The position numbers were made by a program, and so were the translations under genes. The notes beneath the pieces were generated by a model. That model had not been told where the DNA came from. It did not search any database and saw nothing but the letters and a program-made list of their open reading frames with translations. DNA of 64,000 nt from Symsagittifera roscoffensis (lineage: Eukaryota; Xenacoelomorpha; Acoela; Convolutidae): the NCBI RefSeq assembly GCF_963678635.1, contig NC_087068.1, positions 55,956,467-56,020,466 on the forward strand, read 5' to 3'. Each line of letters starts with the position of its first letter. Positions within the stretch are counted from its first letter, which is position 1. Below, one piece after another: positions 44,556-55,144 of the stretch.

Positions 44556-45190
44556 CTTCCATTTACACTCGTTATCCTCTTTTCGGTGTTCTCAATCCTT
44601 GTGGTGAGATGTCGGACCGTCTGGCCAACATAGATGGATTTGCACCCACAACATTCAAGTCTGTACACCACTTTCGATTTCAGTTCACTGGAAAGGAGGA
44701 TTTTAGAGAGGTCATACAAGTTTTCATTTTCCTTGTCGTGAATATTATCTGTGCATTGGTGATAACGCGAAATTTTTTTGCTAATGTCTGACTGTGATTC
44801 CCCCTATATTCGACAATCAAGATGGGTGGTGAATCACTGCTATAATCACAAGGCTTCTTTTTCTCAGCCATGTTCTTTTTGTTTTTGCCCTCCCTGATGA
44901 TCTTTTCAAGGGCATGCGATGCAACCCGCGACGACCAACTTTCCGGATATTGGTTATCCAAACACTGTTTACGGTTGTTTTTGTATCGCTTTGTCATATT
45001 CTTCCCATGTTGACGTACTGTGGAAAATCCGGTGAACAGTTCCTTCAATCACACTTCTCTTGTACTGAAGAGGGGTGCAGCTTCTAAAATTGAGTATGGT
45101 ACCTCTATCTGTTGGTTTTTGATACTACCCACAGTTAATTTTCCTGCTTTTGTCAATACTAGTTGTGCCAGTCGGTCATATTTGGAAGTT
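44556..45190 (-). pseudogene. Decayed Penelope-like element: RT 3' end and GIY-YIG domain
   Basis: Leftward reading at 44680-45048 gives SPPILIVEYRGNHSQTLAKKF, then a stop. In a shifted frame (about 44680-44556) VVYRLECCGCKSIYVGQTVRHL follows. The C-x2-C ... YVGQT-x-R sequence is the GIY-YIG endonuclease block found after the RT of Penelope-like elements. The spacing to the RT tail also matches. It is truncated on both sides and frame-shifted. Positions 45191-45687 show nothing else. Confidence 0.7.
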
Positions 45191-45687
45191 TGACCTTGAG
45201 CAGTGCGAATAACATGATTTTGGGGTCAAATGGAATTTTTCAAAATTTCGAATTGGACATGTCATGCTCAAGTTTGTCGCGACAACTGAAAAGATTAGAA
45301 AATTAAGATCAGAACGACCGAATTACAATCACGGGAAAGTGGTCAAATTTAGCAGCGGGAAATTGCTCTTCGCAATTTCCGATACTTAATAAGAACGAGA
45401 GTACAGCTGTCCTATCTTGATATAGGAAACAGAGCGATTACAAAAGAAGAGCGAATCAATTATTACTAGACCAGAGGGAATCTTCGGTGGAAAGGTAGAA
45501 AACTGAAGTCTCCCAATGGTTCAGACCCAAAACCCAATTCTCAAGCTAAAACTTGTTCGATTAGAACTTATTGAGTAAAACTTAATTCCCCATTTATTCT
45601 CAAGTTGCTTCTTAATTTAGTTACCTCAGATTCTCGAGTTTGCCGATATGTGAGTATTCAATTTAGTTTTCTTGAGTGTGTTTTATG

Positions 45688-46500
45688 ATTGTTATGTTGT
45701 GGTAAGGAGAGTTTTAGGTTGATCCATCTGAAATGGATCAAAGTTCCACTGTATAATAAAAAGTAAGCATACGGACTGTTCCAACCCTGTTTTTATTGGC
45801 GTTCGCGTATTTTGGGTATTTTGAGACCTAAATATTGGGCTTTCTTATTTTCTAGAGTGGGGGGTATTTTAGAAGTGGCCTTCAAGCTGTCACGGGTTTT
45901 TAGTCTCATGTCGCAAGTAAACCGAATTGGCTCCGACCGTTCGAGGTAGAAAAACACAAGAGATAGTGTCCCTGACTCTTGAGCCAATGGTTATAGGGCC
46001 TATTTTTCTTTAACCTCATATATGACGTAAGTAGGCGACTGTTACATAGTGTTTTTATGGCGCTCCCGGGTGTTTTTACGACATCATGACTACTGAGTCG
46101 AACCCACACCTTCCGGTTGTACCGAGATAGCTTTTTAAGAAAACTCGAGACAAATTTCTGGTACGCTCTCTGAACGAGGCTTAGCTTTCCGAGTAAGGGG
46201 GGGGGGGTAACTAGGGGGACGAAAAAACGAGCAAAAGACAAAAAGCGAAACAAAACCGAAAAAGAATAGAAAAGGAACAAAAACCATAAAATAAAAAATG
46301 ACAGTGACTTTGACACCAGATTAGTTGGATCAAACCTTTATATTAATTAAATAGTATACCCATACTGTTTTTATAAGACCGATCGTTTCGATCAGTTCAG
46401 CAATTAAAAAAAGGTGCCCGAGTGTGGCGCGTTATTAAGGGTTTTCAGATAGCTTGCAACTTAGCTGGAAGAGGTGACCAGTCGAGTAGGAAAGTGGGGA
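45688..46500 (+). other. Candidate LTR and leader of the large right-hand retroelement
   Basis: Begins TGTTATGTTGTGG, contains an AATAAA-like signal near 45754, and has two TGTTTTTAT words directly followed by TGGCG sequences (about 45784-45800 and 46049-46065). The older element's primer-binding site also starts TGGCG. Which of these is the true LTR end cannot be settled because the 3' LTR lies beyond the window. A G-run of ten at 46198-46207 and a short open stretch (leftward, 45906-46316) are not considered meaningful. Confidence 0.35.
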
Positions 46501-47745
46501 CGGTGGTCTTGGGACAGTACAGTCTTGGGACAGTAGTCTTGGGACAGTGCAGTCTTGGGACAGTGGTCTTGGGACAGTGCAGTCTTGGGACGATGGTCTT
46601 GGGACAGTAGAGTCTTGGGACAGTAGAGTCTTGGGACAGTAGTCTTGGGACAGTGCAGTCTTGGGACAGTGCAGTCTTGGGACAGTGGTCTTGGGACAGT
46701 GCAGTCTTGGGACAGTACAGTCTTGGTACAGTAACCTTGGGACAGTGCAGTCTTGGGACAGTGGTCTTGGGACGGTGCAGTCTTAGGACAGTGGTCTTTG
46801 GACAGTACAATTTTGGGACAGTACAGTCTTGGGACAGTAGTCTTGGGACAGTGCAGTCTTGGGACGGTGGTCTTGGGACAGTACAGTCTTGGGACAGAAG
46901 TCTGGGGACAGTGCAGTCTTGCGACAGTGGTCTTGGGACAGTGCACTCTTGGGATGGTACAGTCTTGGGACAGTAGTCTTAGGACAGTGCAGTCTTGGAA
47001 CGGTGGTCTTGGGAGACTTAACTGGAAGTAGTCTTGGGACAGTGCAGTCTTGGGACAGTGGTCTTGGGACAGTGCAGTCTTGGGACGATGGTCTTGGGAC
47101 AGTAGAGTCTTGGGACAGTAGTCTTGGGACAGTGCAGTCTTGGGACAGTGCAGTCTTGGGACAGTGGTCTTGGGACAGTGCAGTCTTGGGACAGTACAGT
47201 CTTGGTACAGTAACCTTGGGACAGTGCAGTCTTGGGACAGTGGTCTTGGGACGGTGCAGTCTTGGGACGGTGGTCTTTGGACAGTACAGTTTTGGGACAG
47301 TACAGTCTTGGGACAGTAGTCTTGGGACAGTGCAGTCTTGGGACGGTGGTCTTGGGACAGTACAGTCTTGGGACAGAAGTCTGGGGACAGTGCAGTCTTG
47401 CGACAGTGGTCTTGGGACAGTGCACTCTTGGGATGGTACAGTCTTGGGACAGTAGTCTTAGGACAGTGCAGTCTTGGAACGGTGGTCTTGGTCGGTGCAG
47501 TCTTGGGACAGTAGTCTTGGGACAGTAGTCTTGGGACAGTTAAGAGAAGTCTTGGGACAGTGCCTAAGAGTCTTGGGACTGCACGAAAAAGTCTTAGGAC
47601 AGTTCAGAGAAGTTATGGGACAGCACGAGAGAGTCTTGGGACAGTACATTGAATTCTTGGGACAGTACCAGAAAGTCTTGGGACGGTACAAAAAAGTTGT
47701 GTGACGGTACTAAAAGTTCTTGGAACAGTGTGAAATAGCTCGACG
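46499..47745 (+). repeat. GC-richer minisatellite with higher-order duplication
   Basis: Alternating units of about 14 and 16 bp built on GTCTTGGGACAGT(G/A)(CA). A higher-order block at 46532-47013 is repeated at 47027-47491, joined by a short unique GAGACTTAACTGGAA linker. After 47545 the array degenerates (units with AAGAGAAGTCTTGGGACAG). Because paired units total 30 bp and lack stops, long frames stay open on both strands. These are regarded as noncoding. The position between the leader and gag suggests the array lies in the 5' untranslated part of the element. Confidence 0.85.
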
Positions 47746-47787
47746 CTCAATTAAAAGCAAAAGGACCGGTCCGAACGATTAAATCGC

Positions 47788-48675
47788 GAAAGATCCGTTC
47801 TATTAAGATCACGAATTGAAAGTTTTTTTTTATTCTGTAATGGAAGAAGGAACGTTTTTTTTTAAAAAAAATTTTGATCCACATAATAGAATTTTTTTGA
47901 ATAATAATATTGTAAATGGAGGCAATTGTAAATAAAAATCATGAGGCGGAGTAGGGTACCGATAGCAGAAAAAAGAGTTAAAGAGTCAAAGACAAATCAT
48001 AACTCGTCGCAACGAAAGGTAACACCGTTTGACCCAAGAATAACAAGAAAGAACTTTTCAGTGAGCATGGTCAACACACGATTCGCAAAAGAGAACAAGA
48101 CGAAAGTGAGCGCTGAGGAGGGACGAACGGAACCTGCTATAGAAATTGGTCTTGAGACACCAGATCAGAGTAATGATGAGGTAGAGAAGAAGACAACGGA
48201 GTCGACACCGATGCCGAATGCAGAAGAACAAAAGCAAAAGACGATGGAATTCTCGTCGATAGACACTGTGGAGGACACGACGGGCAACACGCCAGAAACC
48301 ATAGAGGACGAGTCTCAAACGAAAAGAACGTCATTCACAGAGAGGTTCGCAATGATGGTTGGAATGAAATTAAGAGACATAGTGGAGGAAGAACCGAAGG
48401 CCCAGAAAGGCAAAACGTTTGGAACAGTTTCCACGATAACAACAGAGACCAACTAAGGCAATGATCAGGTCAAACATGGGGCAACAGCTGGTCATGGGGC
48501 AACAACTGACCATGAAACAACAACTCCTCTAGAGCTGGGCGATTTAATGGGGAAGTTAGATCAGATCGACAAAAAACTAAAGTGCAGCGAGGAGGATCGT
48601 GAAGTGATAAGGAAGGAAATAAGATACAACAAAAACGAGTACATGGACCCCGTGAACAGTAAGCTAGAGACTCTG
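47788..48675 (+). repeat. Tandem duplication A, first copy (truncated gag start)
   Basis: 888-bp unit. Its start (GAAAGATCCGTTCTATTAAG) recurs at 48676, and the ORF beginning MRRSRVPIAEKR (47941-48456) is repeated as MRRSRVPIAERR at 48828. Relative to the second copy the first ends in a premature TAA at 48454 and lacks most of the coiled-coil segment (deletion near 48640). It is therefore a broken duplicate of the 5' UTR plus gag N-terminus. Confidence 0.85.
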
Positions 48676-48827
48676 GAAAGATCCGTTCCATTAAGATCAC
48701 GAATTGAAAGTTTTTTTTTATTCTGTAAGGGAAGAAGGAACGTTTTTCTTTTTTTTAAATTTTGATCCACATAATAGAATTTTGTAAATAATAATATTGT
48801 AAATGGAGGCAATTGTAAATAAAAATT

Positions 48828-49979
48828 ATGAGGCGGAGTAGGGTACCAATAGCAGAAAGAAGAGTTATAGAGTCAAAGACAAATCATAACTCGTTGCAAC
48901 GAAAGGTAACACCGTTTGACCCAAGAATAACAAGAAAGAACTTTTCAGTGAGCATGGTCAACACACGATTCGCAAAAGAGAACAAGACGAAAGTGAGCAC
49001 TGAGGAGGGACGAACGGAACCTGCTATAGAAGTTGGTCTTGAGACACCAGATCAGAGTAATGATGAGGTAGAGAAGAAGACAACGGAGTCGACACCGATG
49101 CCGAATGCAGAAGAACAAAAGCAAAAGACGATGGAATTCTCATCGATAGACACTGTGGAGGACACGACGGGCAACATGCCAGAAACCATAAAGGACGAGT
49201 CTCAAACGAAAAGAACGTCATTCACAGAGAGGTTCGCAATGATGGTTGGAATGAAATCAAGAGACATAGTGGAGGAAGAACCGAAGGCCGAGAAAGGCAA
49301 AACGTTTGGAACAGTTTCCACGATAACAACAGAGGCCAACCAAGGCGATGATCAGGTCAAACATGGGGCAACAGCTGGCCATGGGACAACAGCTGACCAT
49401 GAAACAACAACTCCTCTAGAGGTGGGCGATTTAATGGCGAAGTTTGATCAGATCGACAAAAAACTAAAGTGCAGCGAGGAGGATCGAGAAGTGATAAGGA
49501 AGGAATTAAGATACAAAAAAAACGAGTACCTGGACAACTATTTTAACCAGGCAAGGGCGACGGAGGAAAAGCTTCAGCAGATGTCAGACAAGGTAGAGGC
49601 CACTGACAAAGACCGAGAGAAGAACATCAAAAAAGACATGCAAGAAATGAAGCAACGGTATGACACTGTGAACAGTAAGCTAGGGAATCTGGAGACGAGG
49701 ATGGACACTATAAGCAGAGACCAGGCGGAGAGTTCGTGGGCCATACAGTCCAAACTAGATGCCATCTTGAGAAACTCTATAACACGAGAAAATCTGGTAA
49801 CAAATCGAACACAAGGCAACAGAGTCGATTTAGTGGAACCACAACGGAACAAACGGGAGTCAACACCGTTACCGCCAACCCGGGATGCAGCAAGCACAGT
49901 ACCGGGGGGGAGAGACAATAATGAAGAGTGGAACCGCAAATACGACGAGTGGTCCAGGGGATTCCACGACGAACAATAA
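48828..49979 (+). CDS. Gag N-terminal region of the large retroelement (383 aa)
   Basis: Second copy of duplication A, intact. Residues 1-60 are basic and likely to bind nucleic acid, 60-190 are acidic/Thr-rich and low in complexity, and 200-330 form a predicted coiled coil (KFDQIDKKLKCSEEDREVIRKEL onward). The frame ends at 49979. The capsid-like domain continues in a different frame from about 49885, so a frameshift (programmed or mutational) lies in the overlap, next to a run of seven G at 49903-49909. Confidence 0.65.
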   Translation: MRRSRVPIAERRVIESKTNHNSLQRKVTPFDPRITRKNFSVSMVNTRFAKENKTKVSTEEGRTEPAIEVGLETPDQSNDEVEKKTTESTPMPNAEEQKQKTMEFSSIDTVEDTTGNMPETIKDESQTKRTSFTERFAMMVGMKSRDIVEEEPKAEKGKTFGTVSTITTEANQGDDQVKHGATAGHGTTADHETTTPLEVGDLMAKFDQIDKKLKCSEEDREVIRKELRYKKNEYLDNYFNQARATEEKLQQMSDKVEATDKDREKNIKKDMQEMKQRYDTVNSKLGNLETRMDTISRDQAESSWAIQSKLDAILRNSITRENLVTNRTQGNRVDLVEPQRNKRESTPLPPTRDAASTVPGGRDNNEEWNRKYDEWSRGFHDEQ

Positions 49980-50781
49980 CGTGGGACCGGATGCCATGAC
50001 GTGGGCGAGCACCTGGGAAATGATGAACAGGACACTGGAGGCCTTCGCCCCGTGGAACACCGACTCGAGCGAAAGAGGAGGTGGCAAATCCAGGAAAACC
50101 TTCAAGAAGCCGAATAAATTTAAAGACGACTCAGATGGGTGCATCAACACATGGGTAGAAGTCATGAGACTACACCTGGAACAAGACAACCTGAATGTCG
50201 AGAGACAGGCCTGCACGGCGATATTGAGCAACCTAGAAGGCACAGCGTTAAAATGTAAAGTTGCGAAGAAAGAGGAGGAACACGACACTGCGGACAAGAT
50301 CTTCGAGATGTTGTTCAATCGATTCGGGTCAGGCATGAAGGGTCACCAAGCGATGATGAGATTTGAAAAGAGAAGGCAAAGGGACGATGAATCAATTGAT
50401 CGGTTCCTGGAGGATCTTGAGAGCTTGAGACGAAGGAGTGACCCTGAAGAGTCAACAAACAGAAGGAACTTTAGCATCACCTCGAAGTTCATCGATGGGG
50501 TAAAAAGTGACGACTTGAGAACAATGTTAGCAGCGTACTATACACTGTCGAAAGATAATGCACCGACTCCAGAAGAGATGAGACAAAAGTCAAGGGAGTA
50601 CATACTGATGAAGCGGAAGAAGTACTCGTACTCAGAGAACAGGAATAAGCAAGGGGGAGTCGACCACAAAGGTAGTCATGGTACAAGCCTAGAGATGACA
50701 TGGACAAACGTCGATCATGTGCAAATTGCGGGTCAGCGGATCATCACTTGGCGGATTGCACGACGTACAAGCAGGGCATGA
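49885..50781 (+). CDS. Gag capsid-like domain, first duplicate
   Basis: Ty3/Gypsy-type Gag core: INTWVEVMRLHLEQDN, then ACTAILSNLEGTALK, a segment ending IFEMLFNRFG and a long Arg/Lys-rich helix with SIDRFLEDLESLRRR. It overlaps by about 80 bp, in another frame, a piece beginning MDKRRSCANCG (50700-51002) that carries one zinc knuckle (CANCGSADHHLADC). That piece ends soon after the duplication junction, so this copy cannot lead into pol. Confidence 0.7.
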   Translation: MQQAQYRGGETIMKSGTANTTSGPGDSTTNNNVGPDAMTWASTWEMMNRTLEAFAPWNTDSSERGGGKSRKTFKKPNKFKDDSDGCINTWVEVMRLHLEQDNLNVERQACTAILSNLEGTALKCKVAKKEEEHDTADKIFEMLFNRFGSGMKGHQAMMRFEKRRQRDDESIDRFLEDLESLRRRSDPEESTNRRNFSITSKFIDGVKSDDLRTMLAAYYTLSKDNAPTPEEMRQKSREYILMKRKKYSYSENRNKQGGVDHKGSHGTSLEMTWTNVDHVQIAGQRIITWRIARRTSRA

Positions 50782-51001
50782 AGAGTCCAGGATATGCACC
50801 GGATGAGAAAGATGTGAGCCGGATGGAAGAAAACGAGTTCTGTAGTGGCTTGATTATCAAAATAGGAGAAAATCTGGTAACGAATCGAACACAAGGCAAC
50901 AGAGTCGATTTAGTGGAACCACAACGGAACAAACGGGAGTCAACACCGTTACCGCCAACCCGGGATGCAGCAAGCACAGTACCGGGGGGGGGGAGACAAT
51001 A

Positions 51002-51862
51002 ATGAAGAGTGGAACCGCAAATACGACGAGTGGTCCAGGGGATTCCACGACGAACAATAACGTGGGACCGGATGCCATGACGTGGGCGAGCACCTGGGAA
51101 ATGATGAACAGGACACTGGAGGCCTTCGCCTCGTGGAACACCGACTCGAGCGAAAGAGGAGGTGGCAAATCCAGGAAAACCTTCAAGAAGCCGAATAAAT
51201 TTAAAGACGACTCAGATGGGTGCATCAACAAATGGGTAGAAGTCATGAGACTACACCTGGAACAAGACAACCTGAATGTCGAGAGACAGGCCTGCACGGC
51301 GATATTGAGCAACCTAGAAGGCACAACGTTAAAGTGTAAAGTTGCGAAGAAAGAGGAGGAACGCGACACTGCGGACAAGATGTTCGAGATGTTGTTCAAT
51401 CGATTCGGGTCAGGCATGAAGGGTCACCAAGCGATGATGAGATTTGAAAAGAGAAGGCAAGGGGACGATGAATCAATTGATCGGTTCCTGGAGGATCTTG
51501 AGAGCTTGAGACGAAGGAGTGATCCTGAAGAGTCAACAAACAGAAGGAACTTTAGCATCACCTCGAAGTTCATCGATGGGGTAAAAAGTGACGACTTGAG
51601 AACAATGTTAGCAGCGTACTATACACTGTCGAAAGATAATGCACCGACTCCAGAAGAGATGAGACAAAAGTCAAGGGAGTACATACTGATGAAGCGGAAG
51701 AAGTACTCGTACTCAGAGAACAGGAATAAGCAAGGGGGAGTCGACCACAAAGGTAGTCATGGTACAAGCCTAGAGATGACATGGACAAACGTCGATCATG
51801 TGCAAATTGCGGGTCAGCGGATCATCTTTTGGCGGATTGCACGACGTACAAGCAGGGCATGA
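51002..51862 (+). CDS. Gag capsid-like domain, second duplicate (286 aa)
   Basis: Near-identical to 49885-50781 with a few substitutions (INKWVEVM, GTTLK, ERDTADKMFEM). The next frame, starting MDKRRSCANCG at 51781, overlaps its last 82 bp, exactly as in the first duplicate. The same frame step in both copies means it predates the duplication. It could be a programmed frameshift between Gag and nucleocapsid, but no classic slippery heptamer is obvious to me. Confidence 0.7.
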   Translation: MKSGTANTTSGPGDSTTNNNVGPDAMTWASTWEMMNRTLEAFASWNTDSSERGGGKSRKTFKKPNKFKDDSDGCINKWVEVMRLHLEQDNLNVERQACTAILSNLEGTTLKCKVAKKEEERDTADKMFEMLFNRFGSGMKGHQAMMRFEKRRQGDDESIDRFLEDLESLRRRSDPEESTNRRNFSITSKFIDGVKSDDLRTMLAAYYTLSKDNAPTPEEMRQKSREYILMKRKKYSYSENRNKQGGVDHKGSHGTSLEMTWTNVDHVQIAGQRIIFWRIARRTSRA

Positions 51863-53088
51863 AGAGTCCAGGATATGCACCGGATGAGAAAGATATGAGC
51901 CGGATGGAAGAAAACGAGTTCTATAGTGGCTTGATTATCAAAATAGGTGCGAGATGCTTCTTCTGCAATCAAGAGGGGCACTTAAGGATGGACTGCCCAT
52001 TGTTTTGGGAATCAGTCAAGAACCAGAGTCACATAAAGCACAAGTTGGCGTTGGCTGCGGTGCAGAAGCAGAAAAACAGACAAGTTGAGTTTGAAGCAAA
52101 AAATTCGGAGGCAGCGAGTGCGGAATTACCGACCAAGACGGTGAAGGCTGTAACGCAAGTCAGCAGTGCCATGGAGACCAAGGCCATAAATTCCCTGGAG
52201 ATAAATTATGAGAGAGCAGCTGCAGAGGCCAACAACAAGGTGAAACAAGACCTAGCCACAAAGGAAATCGAGCAACGATTAAAACAGTAGATCGAAAGGC
52301 AGAAGTTGAACGAGACGTTAAGTGGGTTAGCGCTAAAGCCAGAATACGAAGTGGGAGCGACAAAGAGTGGAAATTGCAACACTCTGAAAATGGTGACGGG
52401 AAAGCCATCCGGCATAACGAAGATTGGAGCAAGGATAATGTCAATAATCACAGTGGGCGGTCACGAAGTAATGAAGAATCTAAAAGAACCCAGCGATCAG
52501 ACAATAATGCACATTGATGTGTACGCAGACTAGTTAAGTGCAATAAGTCCGCAAACAACTTCTAGAGCCTTGAGGGCACTGCTAACAAGAGGCGGCAGCA
52601 AGTCAGTCCGCGTCGAGAACAGATATACGGAGGCTTTTGGTCCGCATGAGGTGATGTTAAACATAGACGGCATAAACATCTACACGAAAACCATGATAAC
52701 ATGCGACAAAGACCTAGCCGGACAGATCTACGTGGGCAAAGAAGAACTGAAAGTGAGATCGATTGGACACTGCGCCATGTTGGAAGAAGATGCAATGCAT
52801 ATCGGGACGGAGGCAGATGTATCAGCACACGTGCTTGACATAAGTGGCAAGAAGACTCAGTTACGCGGGTTACTTGATACGGGAGCAGTCTTAAGAGTTA
52901 TACCAATTGGAACTTGGGAGCAAATGGGTTTCAACAAGGATGATTTGATAGACTCGAGAATACGGCTGTCAGCTGCAAACAAAGGGGCGCTCCGGGTGCT
53001 AGGCAGAACACCAATAATAGCCCTAAACCTGGGGGAACGCAACCTGTGGATGAGTTTTCTCGTAGTACAAAAACCTAGATCAGTCTGA
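51781..53088 (+). CDS. Nucleocapsid (two zinc knuckles) and aspartic protease, with two in-frame TAG
   Basis: A single frame of 435 codons interrupted by TAG at 52288-52290 and 52531-52533. The first knuckle CANCGSADHLLADC and second CFFCNQEGHLRMDC are both C-x2-C-x4-H-x4-C. A Lys/Glu/Ala-rich linker follows. After the second TAG comes the retropepsin-like segment with GLLDTGAVLRVIP (catalytic DTG) near 52866 and a LGRTPIIALNL segment. The frame ends just before the LGRDF block, which continues in the next frame. Whether the TAGs are readthrough sites or lesions is open. Confidence 0.75.
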
Positions 53089-54280
53089 CCAATTCATTTT
53101 AGGCAGAGATTTCATCAGGAACTTCGACGTAACGATTGATCCAAACAATGCTATGTTCAGGATACGGAACCCGGATAGGTGGTACGCAATTAAACCGGTA
53201 AATTTGATAATGGCGAATGAAAATAAAGCACCGGTATTCTTGAGTAGGAGGGTGAGGCTGAAAGCGAACAAAGCGGCATTTGTAAACTTGCGAATGAAAA
53301 ACTGTAATGAACTAAGTGATAACAAGCAAGTATGCATAGTCCCAAATCCTAATAGTCAGAGTGCTGCTGTTTTAGGAAGATCCTTCTCGATAACCAAGAG
53401 CGGCCTCTGTGCCAGTGTCTTGTTGAATACTCTTGATATCCCCATTACGATACAAAGAGGAAGGAAGCTGGGATATGCTTTAACCGTGAAAACTCGATAT
53501 GAAATGACTGAAAATCGAAAACAGAATGAAGTTATTGATTGTCCCAATCATAGGGAGAAAATTTGTATCTTGAGACAATTGAAGAAAACAAGAAGTTCAT
53601 CAGGTCTTGTAAAATCACTTAAGTCAGAGACAGACGATGGACTTTCGAGCTGTTCGAATTTTCCGGAAAGACCAACACTAGATGAAATGCAGAGGGACAA
53701 ACCGGCACTACCGGAGATAGAGCAATCAAGAGGCAAGATAACGGATGACCAGATCCAAGCCATCAAGGATGTACTGGAGCGGAATGAGGATGTTTTTTCG
53801 AAACATAAGGCAGACATTGGATGTTGTAACTTCGTTGAACATGAAATAGAGCTTGAGGAGACGGCGGTACCGCACAGGGAGGGGGCGAGGCGCATGACCC
53901 CGCTCAAATTGGATGCATGTAGAAAAGAAATAGAGACCTTACCAGAGTATGATATGATAGAACCATCCAAATCACCCTGGGCGTGTGGAGTAGTGATGGC
54001 CAAAAAGAAAGGCGACCAACTGAGGTTTTGTTGTGACTTTCGGTATCTGAGCTCCGTCACGGTGAAGGATGCCTATCCCATACCTAGAATTGATGAGAGC
54101 CTCTCGAAGTTAGGTGATGCAAATTTATTCACGACTCTTGATTTAGGATTGGCTTTCTGGCAGGTCCCACTGAGGAAGCAGGACAGGGACAAAACGGGGT
54201 TCGCCTGCGAGCTGGGGCTGTTTCAATGGAAACGGATGCCGTTTGGTCTTTGCAATGCCAGGCTACATTTCAACGGTTGA
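53089..54280 (+). CDS. Pol: protease tail and reverse transcriptase, first part
   Basis: Begins with an LGRDF-like protease end (53098). After a connector (residues to ~190 of the 53153 frame), RT motifs follow: ACGVVMAKKKGDQLRFCCDF, DAYPIPRIDESLSKLG, FTTLDLGLAFWQVPL (catalytic Asp of motif A) and GLFQWKRMPFGLCNA. A frame change at about 54255 diverts the reading to a stop at 54280. The remainder of RT continues in the neighbouring frame. Confidence 0.8.
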
Positions 54281-55144
54281 TGGCACACGCATTGATAGGT
54301 GTGACATAGAAATACGGCAACCTGGTAATGTGCTACGTGGATGACGTGGTAATTGCGACGCCTACACTGGAGGACCACATCGAGCGACTAGACGAGGTGT
54401 TTGCATGCATGAAGAGGTCAGGACTAAAGTGCAAACCGTCAAAGTGCGAGATACTCAAGGACTCGATCAAATACTTTGGAAGGATGGTGGACAGGCATGC
54501 CATCAGACCAGACCCAGATGCAGTAAAAGTGGTTCTGAGTTGAAAATCGCCAAAGACGGAACATCAATTGATGAGCTTCCTGGGTTTTGCGAACTATTAC
54601 AGGGAGTTCATCAAGGGCTACGCGGACAAAGTTTACCCGATGCAACAACTAATGAGGCACAAAGGCATGAAGTTCACGTGGAACAACGCGGCGGAAGAAT
54701 CATTCCGGAGAATAAGAGGCACCGGTGCTAGGGATGCCAACGGAAAAAGGAATGTACGCGCTGGACACGGATGCGTCGGTAGTCGCGATTTCTGGAATTC
54801 TCCATCAAGAACAGGAATGGAATGGGAAGACAGTCTTAAGACCAATGGCGTTCGGGAGTAAAGTCTTGAGTGATACGGAAATGAAGAACGGGGCGCCAAA
54901 AGCAGAGATGTTCGCGGTGGTTACCTTTGTCGAAAATTATAGAGCATACCTAGGCAGCGAGCCATTCAAGCTGCGAGCACTCAGGGCACTCAGCTGGCTG
55001 AAAACGTACTCAATAGACCAGAGCTACATTGGAAGGTGGATAGTTCGCCTGGACGGATACAACATGATAATTGGGCATAGGACTAGAGACAAACATCAAA
55101 ATGCCAATAGCTTGAGTAAGAAGACGGAGTTGTACGAGAGGTAA
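54281..55144 (+). pseudogene. Pol: RT second part and RNase H, with several breaks
   Basis: Continues RT in the shifted frame: TAG at 54307-54309, then CYVDDVVIATPTLEDH (catalytic YVDD) from 54328, a TGA at 54541-54543, and the thumb/connection segment MSFLGFANYYREFIKGYADKV. A frame change near 54715 leads into RNase H (YALDTDASVVAISGILHQ, NGAPKAEMFAVV, GHRTRDKHQNANSLSK). This ends with TAA at 55142. All domains are recognisable and colinear, so the breaks are few and recent. Confidence 0.8.

Larger units (their letters stand above)
49786..51946 (+). repeat. Tandem duplication B: two nearly identical 1.08 kb copies of the gag capsid region
   Basis: Copy one is 49786-50865 and copy two 50866-51946, both starting GAGAAAATCTGGTAAC and ending AAAATAG. 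They differ by a handful of substitutions and by the G-run (7 G in the first copy, 10 G in the second). High identity implies a recent event, later than duplication A. Only the second copy connects to the second zinc knuckle and protease. Confidence 0.9.

Noticed and set aside
45906-46316. Hydrophobic 136-residue leftward ORF
   Set aside because: Antisense to the candidate LTR/leader, with composition driven by A/T and C/G runs and no conserved motif.
46422-47704. Many long ORFs on both strands with VLGQCSLGTV or CPKTTVPRL repeats
   Set aside because: They are translations of the same 14/16-bp minisatellite in several frames. No start context or non-repeat domain supports a protein.
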